A DNA stretch of 64,000 bases. It comes from Bradyrhizobiaceae bacterium Ga0074131. Lineage in GTDB: Bacteria; Pseudomonadota; Alphaproteobacteria; Rhizobiales; Xanthobacteraceae. The DNA lies in NCBI GenBank assembly GCA_001464035.1, contig LNEC01000010.1, positions 62,001 to 126,000 of the forward strand, in the 5' to 3' direction. Shown piece by piece: positions 8,479 to 19,100 of this stretch. Each line of letters starts with the position of its first letter. The stretch's first letter is position 1. Under the pieces are notes generated by a model. The model was not told the DNA's origin. It worked only from the letters and a program-made list of their open reading frames with translations, and searched no databases. A program made the translations under genes and the position numbers.

Positions 8479-9482
8479 GTATTTTCGCGCTTTCTCTGGC
8501 GCCTGAGACTGTAGGTCAAAACGTGCCCGACCAGCTCTTCATACTTGATCCCATGCAATGCGGCCGCGCGGTAGATCGCCGATGCCGGGGCCATGTTGCA
8601 GGCGATGTTAAGCTCGATGAAGACCGCCCGGTCTGTTCCGGGATCGTAGCGATAGTCAAATCGTGCGTAGTCGAACGGAGATATCTCCGCCGCCATCCGC
8701 GCGGTAGCCTCCATAATTTTCTGGGCCCCGGGCCCCTCATAGGGGCCTGAGTTGTAGGTCTTGTCGAGGCCCCGTTTTCCTTCATTCGTCAGAACATTAT
8801 CGCCGGGCCGACCGGTCTCCTCGAAGGCGACGAACGAACCGGCAGGAAAGCCCTCGACCACGGGGACGGTCACGTTAAGGCCTGGCACGAACTCCTCGGC
8901 AATGAACTCACGCCCTTCGTGGCGTGGGTCCTGTATTGCCGCGAGCGCGTTCCGCCAGTCGGCTTCATTGTCAACTTTCATGACCGCGTCGGAGGCGATG
9001 CCACCTCGTGGCTTGATGATCCATGAGCCAGCCAGACCGAAGTTCTTACTCTGGAGATCGGACGGCCTTATCACCCGATGCTTGGCCACGTCGATTCCAA
9101 GTGAGGCCGCCACGTGCTTGGCGAGCACCTTGTCTTCCGAAATCGCCCGGGTTGTCGCCGACGCGCCAAGACACGGAACGCCTCGATAGCCCGCTATCGC
9201 CGGCGCGAGCAATTCGTGTCCGTCGAATATCGCGTGGGAGTGAATGGCATAGAGGAAATTGAACTTCAGCCGTCCGAACAGCACCTGATGGTCAGCCGCC
9301 GGCGTAACCCTTAGACCGAGGCCACGGAGAGCCTCGAGCAGCAGGGCATGATAGACGACGTGGTAGCCATATTTCGCCCGGCGTTCCGGACTGGAGTCGA
9401 GCGCATGCTTCGCGAGATATAAAACATGTGTCCCGGCTCGTTCTTCCCGAGACGGACTCAACAAATGCTTCGAGATCTGCAT
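8475..9482 (-). CDS. ATP-grasp ligase, D-alanine-D-alanine ligase-like
   Basis: A 335-residue protein related to D-Ala-D-Ala ligases and other ATP-grasp carboxylate-amine ligases. Seen are SEDKVLAKHVAASLGI (start of the ATP-grasp domain), SWIIKPRGGIASDAVMKV (ATP-binding lysine and glycine-rich loop), EFIAEEFVPGLNVTVPVVEG and FIELNIACNMAP, which supplies the Mg2+-binding Glu and Asn. This is unlikely to be the cell's main Ddl, because it is outside a division/cell-wall cluster and divergent in sequence. The acceptor substrate is unknown. It could work with the neighbouring DUF2332 protein, but only proximity suggests this. Confidence 0.78.
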   Translation of the reverse strand: MQISKHLLSPSREERAGTHVLYLAKHALDSSPERRAKYGYHVVYHALLLEALRGLGLRVTPAADHQVLFGRLKFNFLYAIHSHAIFDGHELLAPAIAGYRGVPCLGASATTRAISEDKVLAKHVAASLGIDVAKHRVIRPSDLQSKNFGLAGSWIIKPRGGIASDAVMKVDNEADWRNALAAIQDPRHEGREFIAEEFVPGLNVTVPVVEGFPAGSFVAFEETGRPGDNVLTNEGKRGLDKTYNSGPYEGPGAQKIMEATARMAAEISPFDYARFDYRYDPGTDRAVFIELNIACNMAPASAIYRAAALHGIKYEELVGHVLTYSLRRQRKRENT

Positions 9483-10005
9483 TCCAGCTACCGACTGCTT
9501 CCGCGACTACAAAGCAAAGTGACCCGGGGGAACCCGCTCATCCGGGTGCACCGATGTATTCTTCGCTTGCGAAAGATAGAAAACGGCTGACATTGTCGCA
9601 GAAATGACCCATGGCGACCGTTGCAGCCGATTTGTCCCTGCTCCACGAAGGATGAGTACCATCAATGGATACCCCGCGCAATCCTGTCTCCGGGATCAGG
9701 ACGCATGAGCCGGTTTGGGTTCACCGGCTCAGAGCTTTTGGAGGCACTGTGCGGGGGATTCCGGCAAGGGCTCCGTGAGGTCCGTGGTCGATGTGCTGGA
9801 AGCTGTCGAGGATAGGATTGATGGCATCGACGGCGGCTTTCCCAGCCGTTCCGCAAGACGGCGACGGCTGCTCTTTGGTTGTCGAAGCTTTTGGTGTCAA
9901 CGGCAGCCGTGTCGGGTATCTTGGTGGGATATCCAGTGACGAGAAGATGGCTTTCCTCTGAACTCCTCCAACTAATTCACCAGCTGTGCGGTGCAGGAAA
10001 CGCCG
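9483..10005. other. Intergenic region with possible gene remnant
   Basis: About 520 bases lie between the starts of two divergent genes. No convincing intact gene was found. On the minus strand a frame is open up to a TGA within the hairpin at 9707-9730, reading a proline/lysine-rich segment then DAINPILDSFQHID; it has no recognisable start and its upstream side runs into the antisense of the P450, so it may be a decayed 3' end or chance. Confidence 0.3.
9707..9730. other. Perfect 8-bp hairpin in the P450 upstream region
   Basis: GAGCCGGT and ACCGGCTC form a perfect inverted repeat with an 8-base loop. There is no T tract on either side long enough for a confident intrinsic terminator. It could be an operator, a terminator of a lost minus-strand gene, or a small palindromic repeat. 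Confidence 0.45.
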
Positions 10006-11211
10006 ATGACCGCATATGCAGACTTCGTCAGCCAGGACTATTTCCGAGATCCGGCCGCCGCGATCGCGAAGCTTCGTTCCATGGGCCCCGTGGTTCAGGT
10101 GCGCTTTCCCATCATCGGCAAGGTCTGGGCGACGACGACCGAGGCGCTGGCCGATCGGGTGCTGAAGGACACGGCCACCTTCACCATTCGCAGGGACGAC
10201 GGCAATGTCGCGGGATTGCACTGGTGGATGCCGGGCATCGTGCGCACGCTCGCCAACAGCATGCTGTCGATGGACGACCCGGATCACAGGAGGCTGCGCG
10301 ATATCGTGGACGAGGCATTCCGCCGCCGGGCGGTGCTCGACATGGAGCCGGGCATTGAGGCCGTCGCCGACGAACTCGCCGATCAGCTGTTTGTGGAAGG
10401 CAGCCCTGCCGATCTCGTTGAACGCTATGCACGCCAGCTGCCGCTCTCGGTGATCTGCGAATTGCTCGGGCTGCCGCTGGCCGATCGGCCAAAATTCACG
10501 GCCTGGGCCAGCGGCTTCACCCGTTTCACCGGCGCGCTCGGTTTCCTCAGCATGATGCCGAACATCCTTGCGATGAAGCGCTACGTCGAACGGCATCTGG
10601 AGATTGTCCGCCGGGAGGGCGGCGAAGGGTTGATCGCCGAGATCGTGCGCGTCGAGCAAGACGGCGGCCGGATCAGCCCGGACGAAATCGTTTCGATGGT
10701 TTTCCTGCTGCTGTTCGCGGGTCACGAAACCACCACGCATCTGATCAGCGGATCGGTATTCGAGCTCCTGAAAAATCCCGGCCTGCGGGACTGGCTGAAA
10801 GAAGACTGGAGTCGGCTGGATATTGCGGTCGAGGAATTCCTGCGCTTCATCACCCCGGTGCAATTTACAAAACCGCGCTATTTGCGTCGCGATATCGAAC
10901 TGGACGGCGTTGTCCTGAGGAAGGGCGACCGCATCATGGCCATGCTCGCCGCCGCCAACATGGATCCCGAGGCCAATCCGCATCCGGATATGCTCGATCT
11001 GCAGCGCAAGCCGAACCGGCATATCGCCTTCGGCACCGGGGTCCATTTCTGCCTCGGGCACCAGCTCGCGCGGATCGAGGGCAAATGCGCACTGAAATCT
11101 CTGTTTCGGCGCTGGCCCGAACTGGCGCTCGCGGTGGATCCATCCGACGTCACATGGCGCAAGCGACCCGGCCTCAGGGCGATTGACCGGCTGCCGGTCC
11201 TTGCGGCGTAG
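10006..11211 (+). CDS. Cytochrome P450
   Basis: A 401-residue soluble class I-type bacterial P450. The ATG at 10006 has an AGGA about eight bases upstream; an in-frame GTG at 9991 is the alternative. FAGHETTTH is the I-helix oxygen-activation motif, EEFLRF supplies the ExxR pair, and FGTGVHFCLGHQLAR contains the heme-ligating cysteine. It would need a ferredoxin and a reductase, none of which are nearby. The substrate is unknown. A 7-bp hairpin (GCGGGTG/CACCCGC at 11243-11262) follows the gene. Confidence 0.93.
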   Translation: MTAYADFVSQDYFRDPAAAIAKLRSMGPVVQVRFPIIGKVWATTTEALADRVLKDTATFTIRRDDGNVAGLHWWMPGIVRTLANSMLSMDDPDHRRLRDIVDEAFRRRAVLDMEPGIEAVADELADQLFVEGSPADLVERYARQLPLSVICELLGLPLADRPKFTAWASGFTRFTGALGFLSMMPNILAMKRYVERHLEIVRREGGEGLIAEIVRVEQDGGRISPDEIVSMVFLLLFAGHETTTHLISGSVFELLKNPGLRDWLKEDWSRLDIAVEEFLRFITPVQFTKPRYLRRDIELDGVVLRKGDRIMAMLAAANMDPEANPHPDMLDLQRKPNRHIAFGTGVHFCLGHQLARIEGKCALKSLFRRWPELALAVDPSDVTWRKRPGLRAIDRLPVLAA

Positions 11212-11242
11212 CGGGTAGTTCAGCAACACCTCCGCAGCCTGA

Positions 11243-11262
11243 GCGGGTGCGGGATCACCCGC
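11243..11262 (+). other. Hairpin downstream of the P450 gene
   Basis: GCGGGTG and CACCCGC pair with a 6-base loop 31 bases after the P450 stop. No T run follows, so it is at best a weak or factor-dependent termination signal. Confidence 0.35.
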
Positions 11263-11479
11263 AATAGTGATGGTTGCCGAAGCGCCACGGTTGTTGCTCG
11301 ATCGCAACACCCTGTGAACATTTAACTGTTGTCGCAGCAGGCTCTTGCGCGCGCCGCTATTTGGCCACACCCCTCCATGAATCATCCTTCGTAGGCTACA
11401 GCCACGGCGCTCGCGAAGGCGAAGGGAACCTCTTTCGATTTCCCGGGTCTAACAAGGGTGGCTGGGGAACAGGTTCGCG

Positions 11480-13204
11480 ATGGACGCCAAGACGAGCATC
11501 AAGGGCAGGCTGCCGAGCCGTCACGTGACGGAGGGCCCGGAACGGGCACCGCATCGTTCGTATCTCTACGCCATGGGGCTGACCACCCAGCAGATTCACC
11601 AGCCCTTCGTCGGCGTGGCGTCCTGCTGGAACGAGGCCGCGCCCTGCAACATCTCGCTGATGCGCCAGGCCCAGGCGGTCAAGAAGGGCGTTGCTTCCGC
11701 CGGCGGCACCCCGCGCGAATTCTGCACCATCACCGTCACCGATGGCATCGCCATGGGCCATGACGGCATGCGCTCGTCGCTGCCATCAAGGGAATGCATC
11801 GCCGATTCCGTCGAATTGACGATGCGGGGCCATGCCTACGACGCCCTGGTCGGGCTCGCCGGCTGCGACAAGTCGCTGCCGGGCATGATGATGGCGATGG
11901 TCCGGCTCAACGTGCCCTCGATCTTCATCTATGGCGGCTCGATCCTTCCCGGCAATTTCCGCGGCCAGCAGGTCACGGTGCAGGACATGTTCGAAGCAGT
12001 CGGCAAGCATTCGGTCGGCGAGATGTCGGACGCCGACCTCGACGAAATCGAGCGGGTGGCTTGCCCATCGGCCGGAGCGTGCGGCGCACAATTCACCGCC
12101 AATACCATGGCGACGGTTTCCGAGGCCATCGGGCTCGCGCTGCCATACTCGGCCGGAGCGCCGGCGCCTTACGAAATCCGTGACTCGTTCTGCATGATGG
12201 CCGGCGAAAAGGTGATGGAGCTGATCGCCCTCAATATCCGGCCGCGCGACATCGTCACGCGCCAGGCGTTGGAGAACGCCGCAGCGGTGGTGGCCGCCTC
12301 CGGCGGATCGACCAATGCTGCCCTGCATCTGCCGGCAATCGCCCATGAATGCGGTATCAAGTTCGATCTGTTCGACGTGGCGGAAATCTTCAAAAAAACA
12401 CCCTATGTCGCGGATTTGAAACCGGGTGGCCGTTATGTCGCCAAAGACATGTTCGAGGTTGGCGGCATACCGCTTCTGATGAAGACGCTGCTCGATAATG
12501 GCTACCTGCACGGGAATTGCCTGACCGTGACCGGCCGGACGATCGCCGAAAACCTCAAAAGCGTGAAATGGAATCCGCACCAGGACGTGGTGCGGCCGGC
12601 CGATAAGCCGATCACCGTCACGGGCGGTGTCGTCGGCTTGAAGGGGAATCTTGCGCCCGAGGGCGCGATCGTGAAGGTCGCGGGCATGTCGAACTTGAAA
12701 TTTACCGGTCCCGCCCGCTGCTTCGACCGCGAAGAGGACGCCTTCGAGTCGGTACAGAAGAAAACCTACAAAGAGGGCGAGGTCATTGTGATCCGCTATG
12801 AGGGCCCGCGCGGCGGTCCTGGCATGCGGGAAATGCTGTCGACCACGGCGGCGCTGACCGGGCAAGGCATGGGCGGCAAGATCGCCCTCATCACCGATGG
12901 CCGGTTCTCCGGCGCGACCCGCGGCTTCTGTATCGGCCATGTCGGGCCGGAGGCGGCGATAGGTGGGCCGATCGCATTGCTGCGGGATGGCGATATCATC
13001 GAAATCGACGCCGACGTCGGGACTCTTAACGTAAAGTTGACCGACGCGGAGCTGGCCGAACGTAAGACCGAATGGAAGCCCAGAGCGACCAATCATACAT
13101 CGGGAGCACTCTGGAAATATGCCCAGCAGGTCGGGCCGGCGGTGGATGGCGCAGTAACCCATCCGGGTGGCGCGTACGAGAAACAGTGTTATGCGGACAT
13201 CTAG
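11480..13204 (+). CDS. ilvD: Dihydroxy-acid dehydratase family protein
   Basis: A 574-residue IlvD/Edd family dehydratase. Fe-S ligand cysteines are visible in [11 protein letters not shown] (Cys49), [10 protein letters not shown] and [30 protein letters not shown] near the C-terminus is also typical. IlvD dehydrates 2,3-dihydroxy-isovalerate and -methylvalerate in branched-chain amino-acid synthesis; paralogues act on sugar acids. The length and motifs fit IlvD proper, but rhizobia usually have more than one copy, so a sugar-acid role is possible. The next gene overlaps its 3' end by 14 bases. Confidence 0.88.
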   Translation: MDAKTSIKGRLPSRHVTEGPERAPHRSYLYAMGLTTQQIHQPFVGVASCWNEAAPCNISLMRQAQAVKKGVASAGGTPREFCTITVTDGIAMGHDGMRSSLPSRECIADSVELTMRGHAYDALVGLAGCDKSLPGMMMAMVRLNVPSIFIYGGSILPGNFRGQQVTVQDMFEAVGKHSVGEMSDADLDEIERVACPSAGACGAQFTANTMATVSEAIGLALPYSAGAPAPYEIRDSFCMMAGEKVMELIALNIRPRDIVTRQALENAAAVVAASGGSTNAALHLPAIAHECGIKFDLFDVAEIFKKTPYVADLKPGGRYVAKDMFEVGGIPLLMKTLLDNGYLHGNCLTVTGRTIAENLKSVKWNPHQDVVRPADKPITVTGGVVGLKGNLAPEGAIVKVAGMSNLKFTGPARCFDREEDAFESVQKKTYKEGEVIVIRYEGPRGGPGMREMLSTTAALTGQGMGGKIALITDGRFSGATRGFCIGHVGPEAAIGGPIALLRDGDIIEIDADVGTLNVKLTDAELAERKTEWKPRATNHTSGALWKYAQQVGPAVDGAVTHPGGAYEKQCYADI

Positions 13205-14009
13205 GCGTATCATTTTTGCGTTGATTTTGGGGGCCGCCCCGGTGGCGGCTCCGGCACTCGGATTCGACGGTGCCCCGGTCAACGCGGATGCGGCTATTCC
13301 GCTGGTTTCGGCTCAGCCCGGTGCCGCGGCGACCGTAAAGAAGGCGGTTTCGCCGGCTGCCTCGGCCACCTCGCTGACCTCGCTGCAATATGCCGCCGAG
13401 GGCGGCCATCCGATCGCGCAATGGAAACTGGGCCGGATGTATGCCGATGGCGAAGGCGTCGCCCAGGACGACCTGCGCGCCTTCGACTATTTCAGTCGTA
13501 TCGCCAACCAGCACGCGGAAGACAGCCCGTCGGCGCCGCAAGCCGGCGTCGTCGCCAACGCCTTTGTGGCGCTGGGCCGCTATTACCTCAAGGGCATTCC
13601 CAATTCGAAGATCAAGTCCGATCCGGACCGGGCACGGGAGATGTTCTCCTATGCCGCGTCCTATTTCGGCAACGCCGATGCGCAGTACGATCTGGCCCGG
13701 CTCTATCTCAAGGGCGCCGGCTCGTCGCGGGATGACTTCCGCTACGGCGCCCGCTGGCTCGGCCTCGCCGCCCAGAAGGGCCAGCATCAGGCCCAAGCCA
13801 TGCTCGGCCAGATGCTGTTCAATGGTGATCAGATGCCGCCTCAGCGCGCCCGCGGACTGATGTGGCTGACGCTGGCGCGCGACAGTGCCGGACCCGACGA
13901 GATCTGGATCAGGGAAAGCTACAACAAGGCGATCGCCAAGGCGTCCGAAAACGACCGGGCGATGGCGCTGCAGATGCTCGAGCACTGGGTGCAGGGCCGC
14001 AAGGACTGA
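13191..14009 (+). CDS. Sel1-repeat (TPR-like) secreted protein
   Basis: A 272-residue protein starting at the ATG at 13191, inside the ilvD 3' end. Residues 1-25 form a signal peptide (two Arg, then a hydrophobic stretch ending PALG). Sel1-like repeats follow: [22 protein letters not shown], then [20 protein letters not shown] and [18 protein letters not shown]. Such proteins act as scaffolds in the envelope; no partner is evident. The overlap with ilvD suggests translational coupling. Confidence 0.82.
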   Translation: MRTSRRIIFALILGAAPVAAPALGFDGAPVNADAAIPLVSAQPGAAATVKKAVSPAASATSLTSLQYAAEGGHPIAQWKLGRMYADGEGVAQDDLRAFDYFSRIANQHAEDSPSAPQAGVVANAFVALGRYYLKGIPNSKIKSDPDRAREMFSYAASYFGNADAQYDLARLYLKGAGSSRDDFRYGARWLGLAAQKGQHQAQAMLGQMLFNGDQMPPQRARGLMWLTLARDSAGPDEIWIRESYNKAIAKASENDRAMALQMLEHWVQGRKD

Positions 14010-14026
14010 TTGAAGCGGCAGCGCAG

Positions 14027-14818
14027 TCAGGCCGTCTCCAGGTCTAGATCGATCCAGACCGGCACGTGATCCGACGGCTTTTCCCAAGCCCGCACGTAGC
14101 TGTCGATGCCAACCCGGACCAGCCGGTCGCCGGCCTGCGGCGACAGCAGCAGATGGTCGATGCGTAAACCGTGGTTCTTCTGCCAGGCGCCGGCCTGATA
14201 GTCCCAAAAGGTGTACTGACCGGGCGCATCGGTAACCGCGCGCAGCGCGTCGGTGAGCCCGAGGCCGAGCAGCGACTGAAAGCTTTCCCGTGTGGCGGGG
14301 CGGAACAGAGCGTCGTTGACCCATGCCGCCGGATTGTGGACGTCGCGGGCCGCCGGAATGACATTGAAGTCGCCTGCCAGCACCAGCGGCCCCTCCGCTT
14401 TAAGTTGCTGCTTCGAGTACTCAAAAAGACGCGACATCCATTTGAGTTTATAGGGGTATTTCTCAGTTTCCGGCGGGTTGCCGTTGGGCAGGTAAAGACA
14501 GGCAATCCGGAGTACGCCGCGCTTCAGCGTGACCACCCCTTCCAAGAACCGGGCGTGGGCATCCTCGTCGTCGCCGGCCAGACCCGATTTGGTTTCGTCG
14601 AACGGCAGCCTGGAGAGCAGCGCGACGCCATTGAAGGTCTTCTGACCGTGGGTGACGACGTTGTAGCCGAGCGCCTCGATTTCCAACCGCGGAAACGCCT
14701 CGTCGACGCATTTGATCTCCTGCAGGCAGACAATGTCGGGCGTGCAATCCTTCAGCCAGACCAGCAGATGATCGATCCGTTGCCGGACCGAATTGACGTT
14801 CCAGGTGGCGATACGCAT
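14027..14818 (-). CDS. xth: Exodeoxyribonuclease III
   Basis: A 263-residue AP endonuclease/3'-5' exonuclease of the ExoIII family. MRIATWNVNSVRQR (Asn active site), CLQEIKC (metal-binding Glu), LAGDFNVIP (Asp/Asn), and RIDHLLLS and PSDHVPVW (catalytic Asp-His) are all present. It removes 3' blocking groups and cleaves at abasic sites in base excision repair. The ATG at 14818 is preferred over an in-frame TTG directly before it. It converges with the Sel1 gene, with only 17 bases between the stops. Confidence 0.95.
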   Translation of the reverse strand: MRIATWNVNSVRQRIDHLLVWLKDCTPDIVCLQEIKCVDEAFPRLEIEALGYNVVTHGQKTFNGVALLSRLPFDETKSGLAGDDEDAHARFLEGVVTLKRGVLRIACLYLPNGNPPETEKYPYKLKWMSRLFEYSKQQLKAEGPLVLAGDFNVIPAARDVHNPAAWVNDALFRPATRESFQSLLGLGLTDALRAVTDAPGQYTFWDYQAGAWQKNHGLRIDHLLLSPQAGDRLVRVGIDSYVRAWEKPSDHVPVWIDLDLETA

Positions 14819-14974
14819 CAAGGGGTTCCGTCAGCTTACCACAAATTTAGTTTAGCTGGCATACCATGCGCCGCCGCGCTGTGATAATCGTTTTGCCCAA
14901 GGCTCAAAAGCCACCATTGAGGGGGCAGGAACCGGACCGTCCCGGTCGTTGTGGACCGGCTGGCGTGAAATGCG

Positions 14975-16105
14975 ATGAAAAAACGCAACCTCATGATTCT
15001 GGCAGGCGCGTTGGCTGTTGCAGCGCTGACCGCCTACGGAACTCGCGCTTCTTGGCTGGGCGGCGCCGCCAATGTCCAGGGACCGCCGCGGGCGCGGGTG
15101 GTCTCGGTCGAACTGGCCAAGGCCGAGCGCAGGCCGGTGCCGGTCGATGTCGATTCGATCGGAACGGTGACGCCGATTTCCAGTGTGGCCCTGAAATCGC
15201 GAGTTGAAACGACCATCGTCTCGGTGCACTTCGAAGACGGCGCCAGGGTGAACCAGGGCGACCTGCTCTTTACGCTCGACGCCCGCCAGATCGACGCGCA
15301 GATTGAGCAGGCCGAAGGTGTGCTGGCCAGGGCCCGCGCCCAGCTCGAGGCAGCGCAACGCGACGTCCGGCGGTTCAGCGATCTGATCGGCAAGGGCGCG
15401 ACCACGCAAGTTAACGTCGACAACGCCAAAACCCAGTCCGATATCCTGACCGGCACCATCAAGGCAGACCAGTCCGCCCTGGACAATCTGAAGGTCCAGA
15501 AGAGCTTCACGACCATCCGAGCGCCATTTTCGGGGCGGATCAGCGTCGCCAATGTGAAGGTTGGTAACTTCGTGCGGCCCGCCGATACCGCGCCGCTCGC
15601 CGTCATCAACCAGATGGCCCCGGTCTATGTGACCTTCGCCATTCCGCAGCGTGTCCTGGTCGATTTGCGCGACGCCATGGCGACCGGCGACCCCAAGGTG
15701 ATCGCGACCATCCCTGGCCATCAGAGGTCCGAGACCGGCAAGGTGGCGATGGTCGAAAACACCGTTGATGCCGCCACCGGCATGGTCACCGTGCGCGGTA
15801 TCATGGACAATGAGAGCGAAACCCTGTGGCCGGGGACGCTGGTGAACACCAGGTTGATCATCCGGACCGAGAATTCGGTGGTCGTTCCAACAGTGGCGGT
15901 GCAGCGCAGCCAGAGCGGCAACTTCATATTCGTGGTGAAGGATGGCGTGGCGAAGGTTCAAGCGGTGAAGGTCGAACGTACCTTGCAGGGCCTTTCGGTC
16001 ATCGCTGAAGGGCTAACAGGCAATGAGGACGTCGTCGTCGACGGACAATTGCTGCTATCTGACGGATCGAGGGTCGAGCCTCGCGCCCGCAAGGCCGGAG
16101 CCTGA
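14975..16105 (+). CDS. RND efflux periplasmic adaptor (MdtA-like)
   Basis: A 376-residue membrane-fusion protein. It has an N-terminal signal/anchor (residues 4-22), a lipoyl/barrel-sandwich part (DIDSIG-like start, VSVHFEDGARVNQGDLLFTLD), an alpha hairpin (residues about 100-165), then IRAPFSGRISVANVKVGNFV and a beta-barrel. It links the inner-membrane pump encoded three bases downstream to an outer-membrane channel. No TolC-type gene is nearby, so a channel encoded elsewhere must be used. Substrates are unknown. Confidence 0.92.
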   Translation: MKKRNLMILAGALAVAALTAYGTRASWLGGAANVQGPPRARVVSVELAKAERRPVPVDVDSIGTVTPISSVALKSRVETTIVSVHFEDGARVNQGDLLFTLDARQIDAQIEQAEGVLARARAQLEAAQRDVRRFSDLIGKGATTQVNVDNAKTQSDILTGTIKADQSALDNLKVQKSFTTIRAPFSGRISVANVKVGNFVRPADTAPLAVINQMAPVYVTFAIPQRVLVDLRDAMATGDPKVIATIPGHQRSETGKVAMVENTVDAATGMVTVRGIMDNESETLWPGTLVNTRLIIRTENSVVVPTVAVQRSQSGNFIFVVKDGVAKVQAVKVERTLQGLSVIAEGLTGNEDVVVDGQLLLSDGSRVEPRARKAGA

Positions 16106-16108
16106 ACG

Positions 16109-19100
16109 ATGACGCTGTCGGAGTTGTGCATTCGCCGGCCGGTGATGACGACGCTGATCACGGCGTCGATCATCGCGTTCGGCGTGTTCGGCTTCCGGCT
16201 GCTGCCGGTTTCGGCGCTGCCGCGGGTCGATTTTCCGACCATCGCCGTGACCGCCACCCTGCCGGGCGCCAGCGCGGATACCATGGCGTCATCGGTGGCC
16301 GGCATCATCGAGCGCCAGCTCTCGACCATCGCCGGCATCTCGTCGATGTCGTCGAACTCGTCGCAGGGCACCAGCGTCATCACCATCCAGTTCGATCTCA
16401 ATCGCCAGATCGATGCCGCTGCGCTAGACGTTCAGACCGCGCTGGCCATTGCGCAGCGCCGGTTACCGGTCGAGATGACGATCCCGCCGAGTTTCCGCAA
16501 GGTGAATCCGGCAGATTTCCCGGTGCTGTTCGTCGTGCTCGGTTCATCGACATTGCCGCTGTCGGCGGTCAACGAGTATGGCGAGATCACCATCGGCCAG
16601 GCCTTGTCGCAGCTTCCGGGCGTGGCGCAGGTCAGCATCTACGGCGCGCAGAAATTCGCCATTCGCGTCCAGGCCGACCCGGAAGCGGCGGCGGCGCGGG
16701 GGTTGTCGCTCGAGGACATCAGGGTCGCTGTGGCGCGCGCCAACTCCTCTACGCCGGTCGGCACGCTCAACGGACCGAAACAGGACGTCGCCCTTCAGGC
16801 TTCCGGCCAGATGGACAAGGCGATTGATTACCGCCAGGTGGTGGTGAGCTACAAGAACGGTTCGCCGATAAAGCTTGAGGAAGTAGCGCGGATTTACGAC
16901 AGCGTCGAGAACGACAAGATCGCGAGCTGGCTCAACGGCGATCGTTCCATCGTTCTCGGCATTCAGAAGCAACCTGACGCCAACACGGTGGCGGTCGTGG
17001 ATTCCATCCTGGCAAAATTGCCGGCGTTGCGCGCGCAGATCCCGCCGTCGGTCTCGATCAACGTCTTGATGGATCGCTCGATTTCGGTCCGTCAGGCGGT
17101 CGCCGACGTTGAGGAAACCCTGCTGATCGCCGTGGCCTTGGTCATTATGGTGATCTTCCTGTTCCTGCGCTCGGCATCCGCCACCTTCATTCCCGCGCTT
17201 GCGGTTCCAATTTCCTTGTTCGGAACCTGCGCCGTGATGTATGCGCTGGATTATTCAATTAACAACATGACGCTGCTGGCGCTCACCTTGTCGGTCGGCT
17301 TCGTGGTCGACGACGCCATCGTCATGCTGGAGAATATCGTTCGCCACATCGAACAGGGCATGCGCCCTTATGAGGCGGCGCTGAAGGGTGCGCGGGAGAT
17401 CGGCTTTACCATCATCTCGATTACGTTCTCGCTGATTGCGGTGTTCATACCGGTGCTGCTGATGGGCGGCATCGTCGGGCGTGTGTTCCGGGAGTTCGCG
17501 GTTACGGTTTCGGTCGCGATTCTGGTCTCCGGTTTTGTATCGCTGACGCTGACGCCGATGCTTTGCGCCCGCCTGCTCAAGGCGCATGACCCCGCCAAAA
17601 AGCCGAACATCGTGCTCCGCGCCTTCGAACGGGTGTTCGACTCGTGGCTTCGCGTTTATGAATGGACGCTGGACTGGGTGCTGGCGAGGAAAGCGCTGAT
17701 GCTGCTGGTCACACTGGCGACCCTGGGCGGGACGGTCTTTCTGTATATCGTCGTACCGAAAGGCTTCTTTCCGCAGGAGGACACCGGCTTTCTGATCGGC
17801 GTGACCGAAGCTGCCACCGATACGTCGTTCGATGCCATGACTGTACGGCAGCAGGCACTGGTGGACGTCCTCAAGTCTGATCCGGCGATAGACTACATCA
17901 ACAGCACGGTCGGTTCGGGCGGACCCAATCCGACGGCGAACTACGGCCGCTTGTTCATCGCGCTGAAACCGCAGAAGAGCCGCGACAAGCTTGCGACCGT
18001 CATCGGACGCCTCCGCCAGAAGGCCCGGGAGATTCCGGGCATGCAGGCTTTCTTTCAGCCCATTCAAAATCTCAATATCGGCGGCCGGATTTCGAAGAGC
18101 CAGTACCAGTACGTCCTGCAAAGCGGCGATACCGAGTCGCTCTACCGGTTTGCGCCCGAAATGCGCGACAAGATCGAAAAGCTCCCGGGGCTGCTCGACG
18201 TCACCACCGACCTCTACATCAAGAATCCGCAGATGACGGTCGAGATCGACCGCGAGAAGGCCGCGGTTTACGGCGTCACCGTCGAGCAGGTCCGCAACCA
18301 GCTTTACAACGCCTATGGCGGGCGGCAGGTCGGCACGATCTATACGCCATCCAACGACTACAAGATCATCCTGGAGGCGCAGCCGGAATTCCGAGTCGAT
18401 CCGTCCAATCTCTCCAAGCTCTACATGAAGACGGAGCGCGGCCAGACTATTCCGCTCGATGCGGTCGCCAGGCTGGTGCCGTCGGTAGGCCCGCTGCAGA
18501 TCAACCACCAGGGCCAGCAGCCGGCGGTGACGATTTCGTTCAATCTCGCGCCCGGCTATGCGCTGGGCGACGCGGTGGACAAGATCACCACGCTTGAGGC
18601 GGCATCCAATCTTCCGGCGACCATTGCGACCGGGTTCTCCGGCACCGCGCAGGTGTTTCAGGATTCGTTGCGCGGGCAGGGCGTCCTGATCCTGGCTGCG
18701 GTGTTCGCGGCCTTCGTGATCCTCGGCGTTCTCTACGAGAGCTTCATCCACCCCATTACCATCATCTCCGGCCTGCCGTCGGCGGGCATCGGCGCGATCC
18801 TGGCGCTGATGGCATTCAATATGGAGCTGTCGGTCATCGCCATGATCGGCATCGTGATGCTCGTCGGCATCGTCAAGAAGAACGCCATCATGATGGTGGA
18901 TTTCGCGCTGGAGCGCCGCCGCGTCGGGTTGAGCGCCGAGCATGCGATTCGCGAAGCCGCTTTGCTGCGGTTTCGCCCGATCATGATGACCACCTTCGCG
19001 GCGATTTTCGGCACGCTGCCGATCGCGCTTGGCACCGGCGCTGGCGCCGAGCTGCGCCAGCCGCTCGGCATTGCCGTTGTAGGCGGTCTCATGGTTTCGC

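Noticed and set aside
9721..11385. Open frame of 554 codons opposite the P450
   Set aside because: Most of it is antisense to the P450; only its last part (9721-9960) lies in the gap and is reported as a possible remnant.
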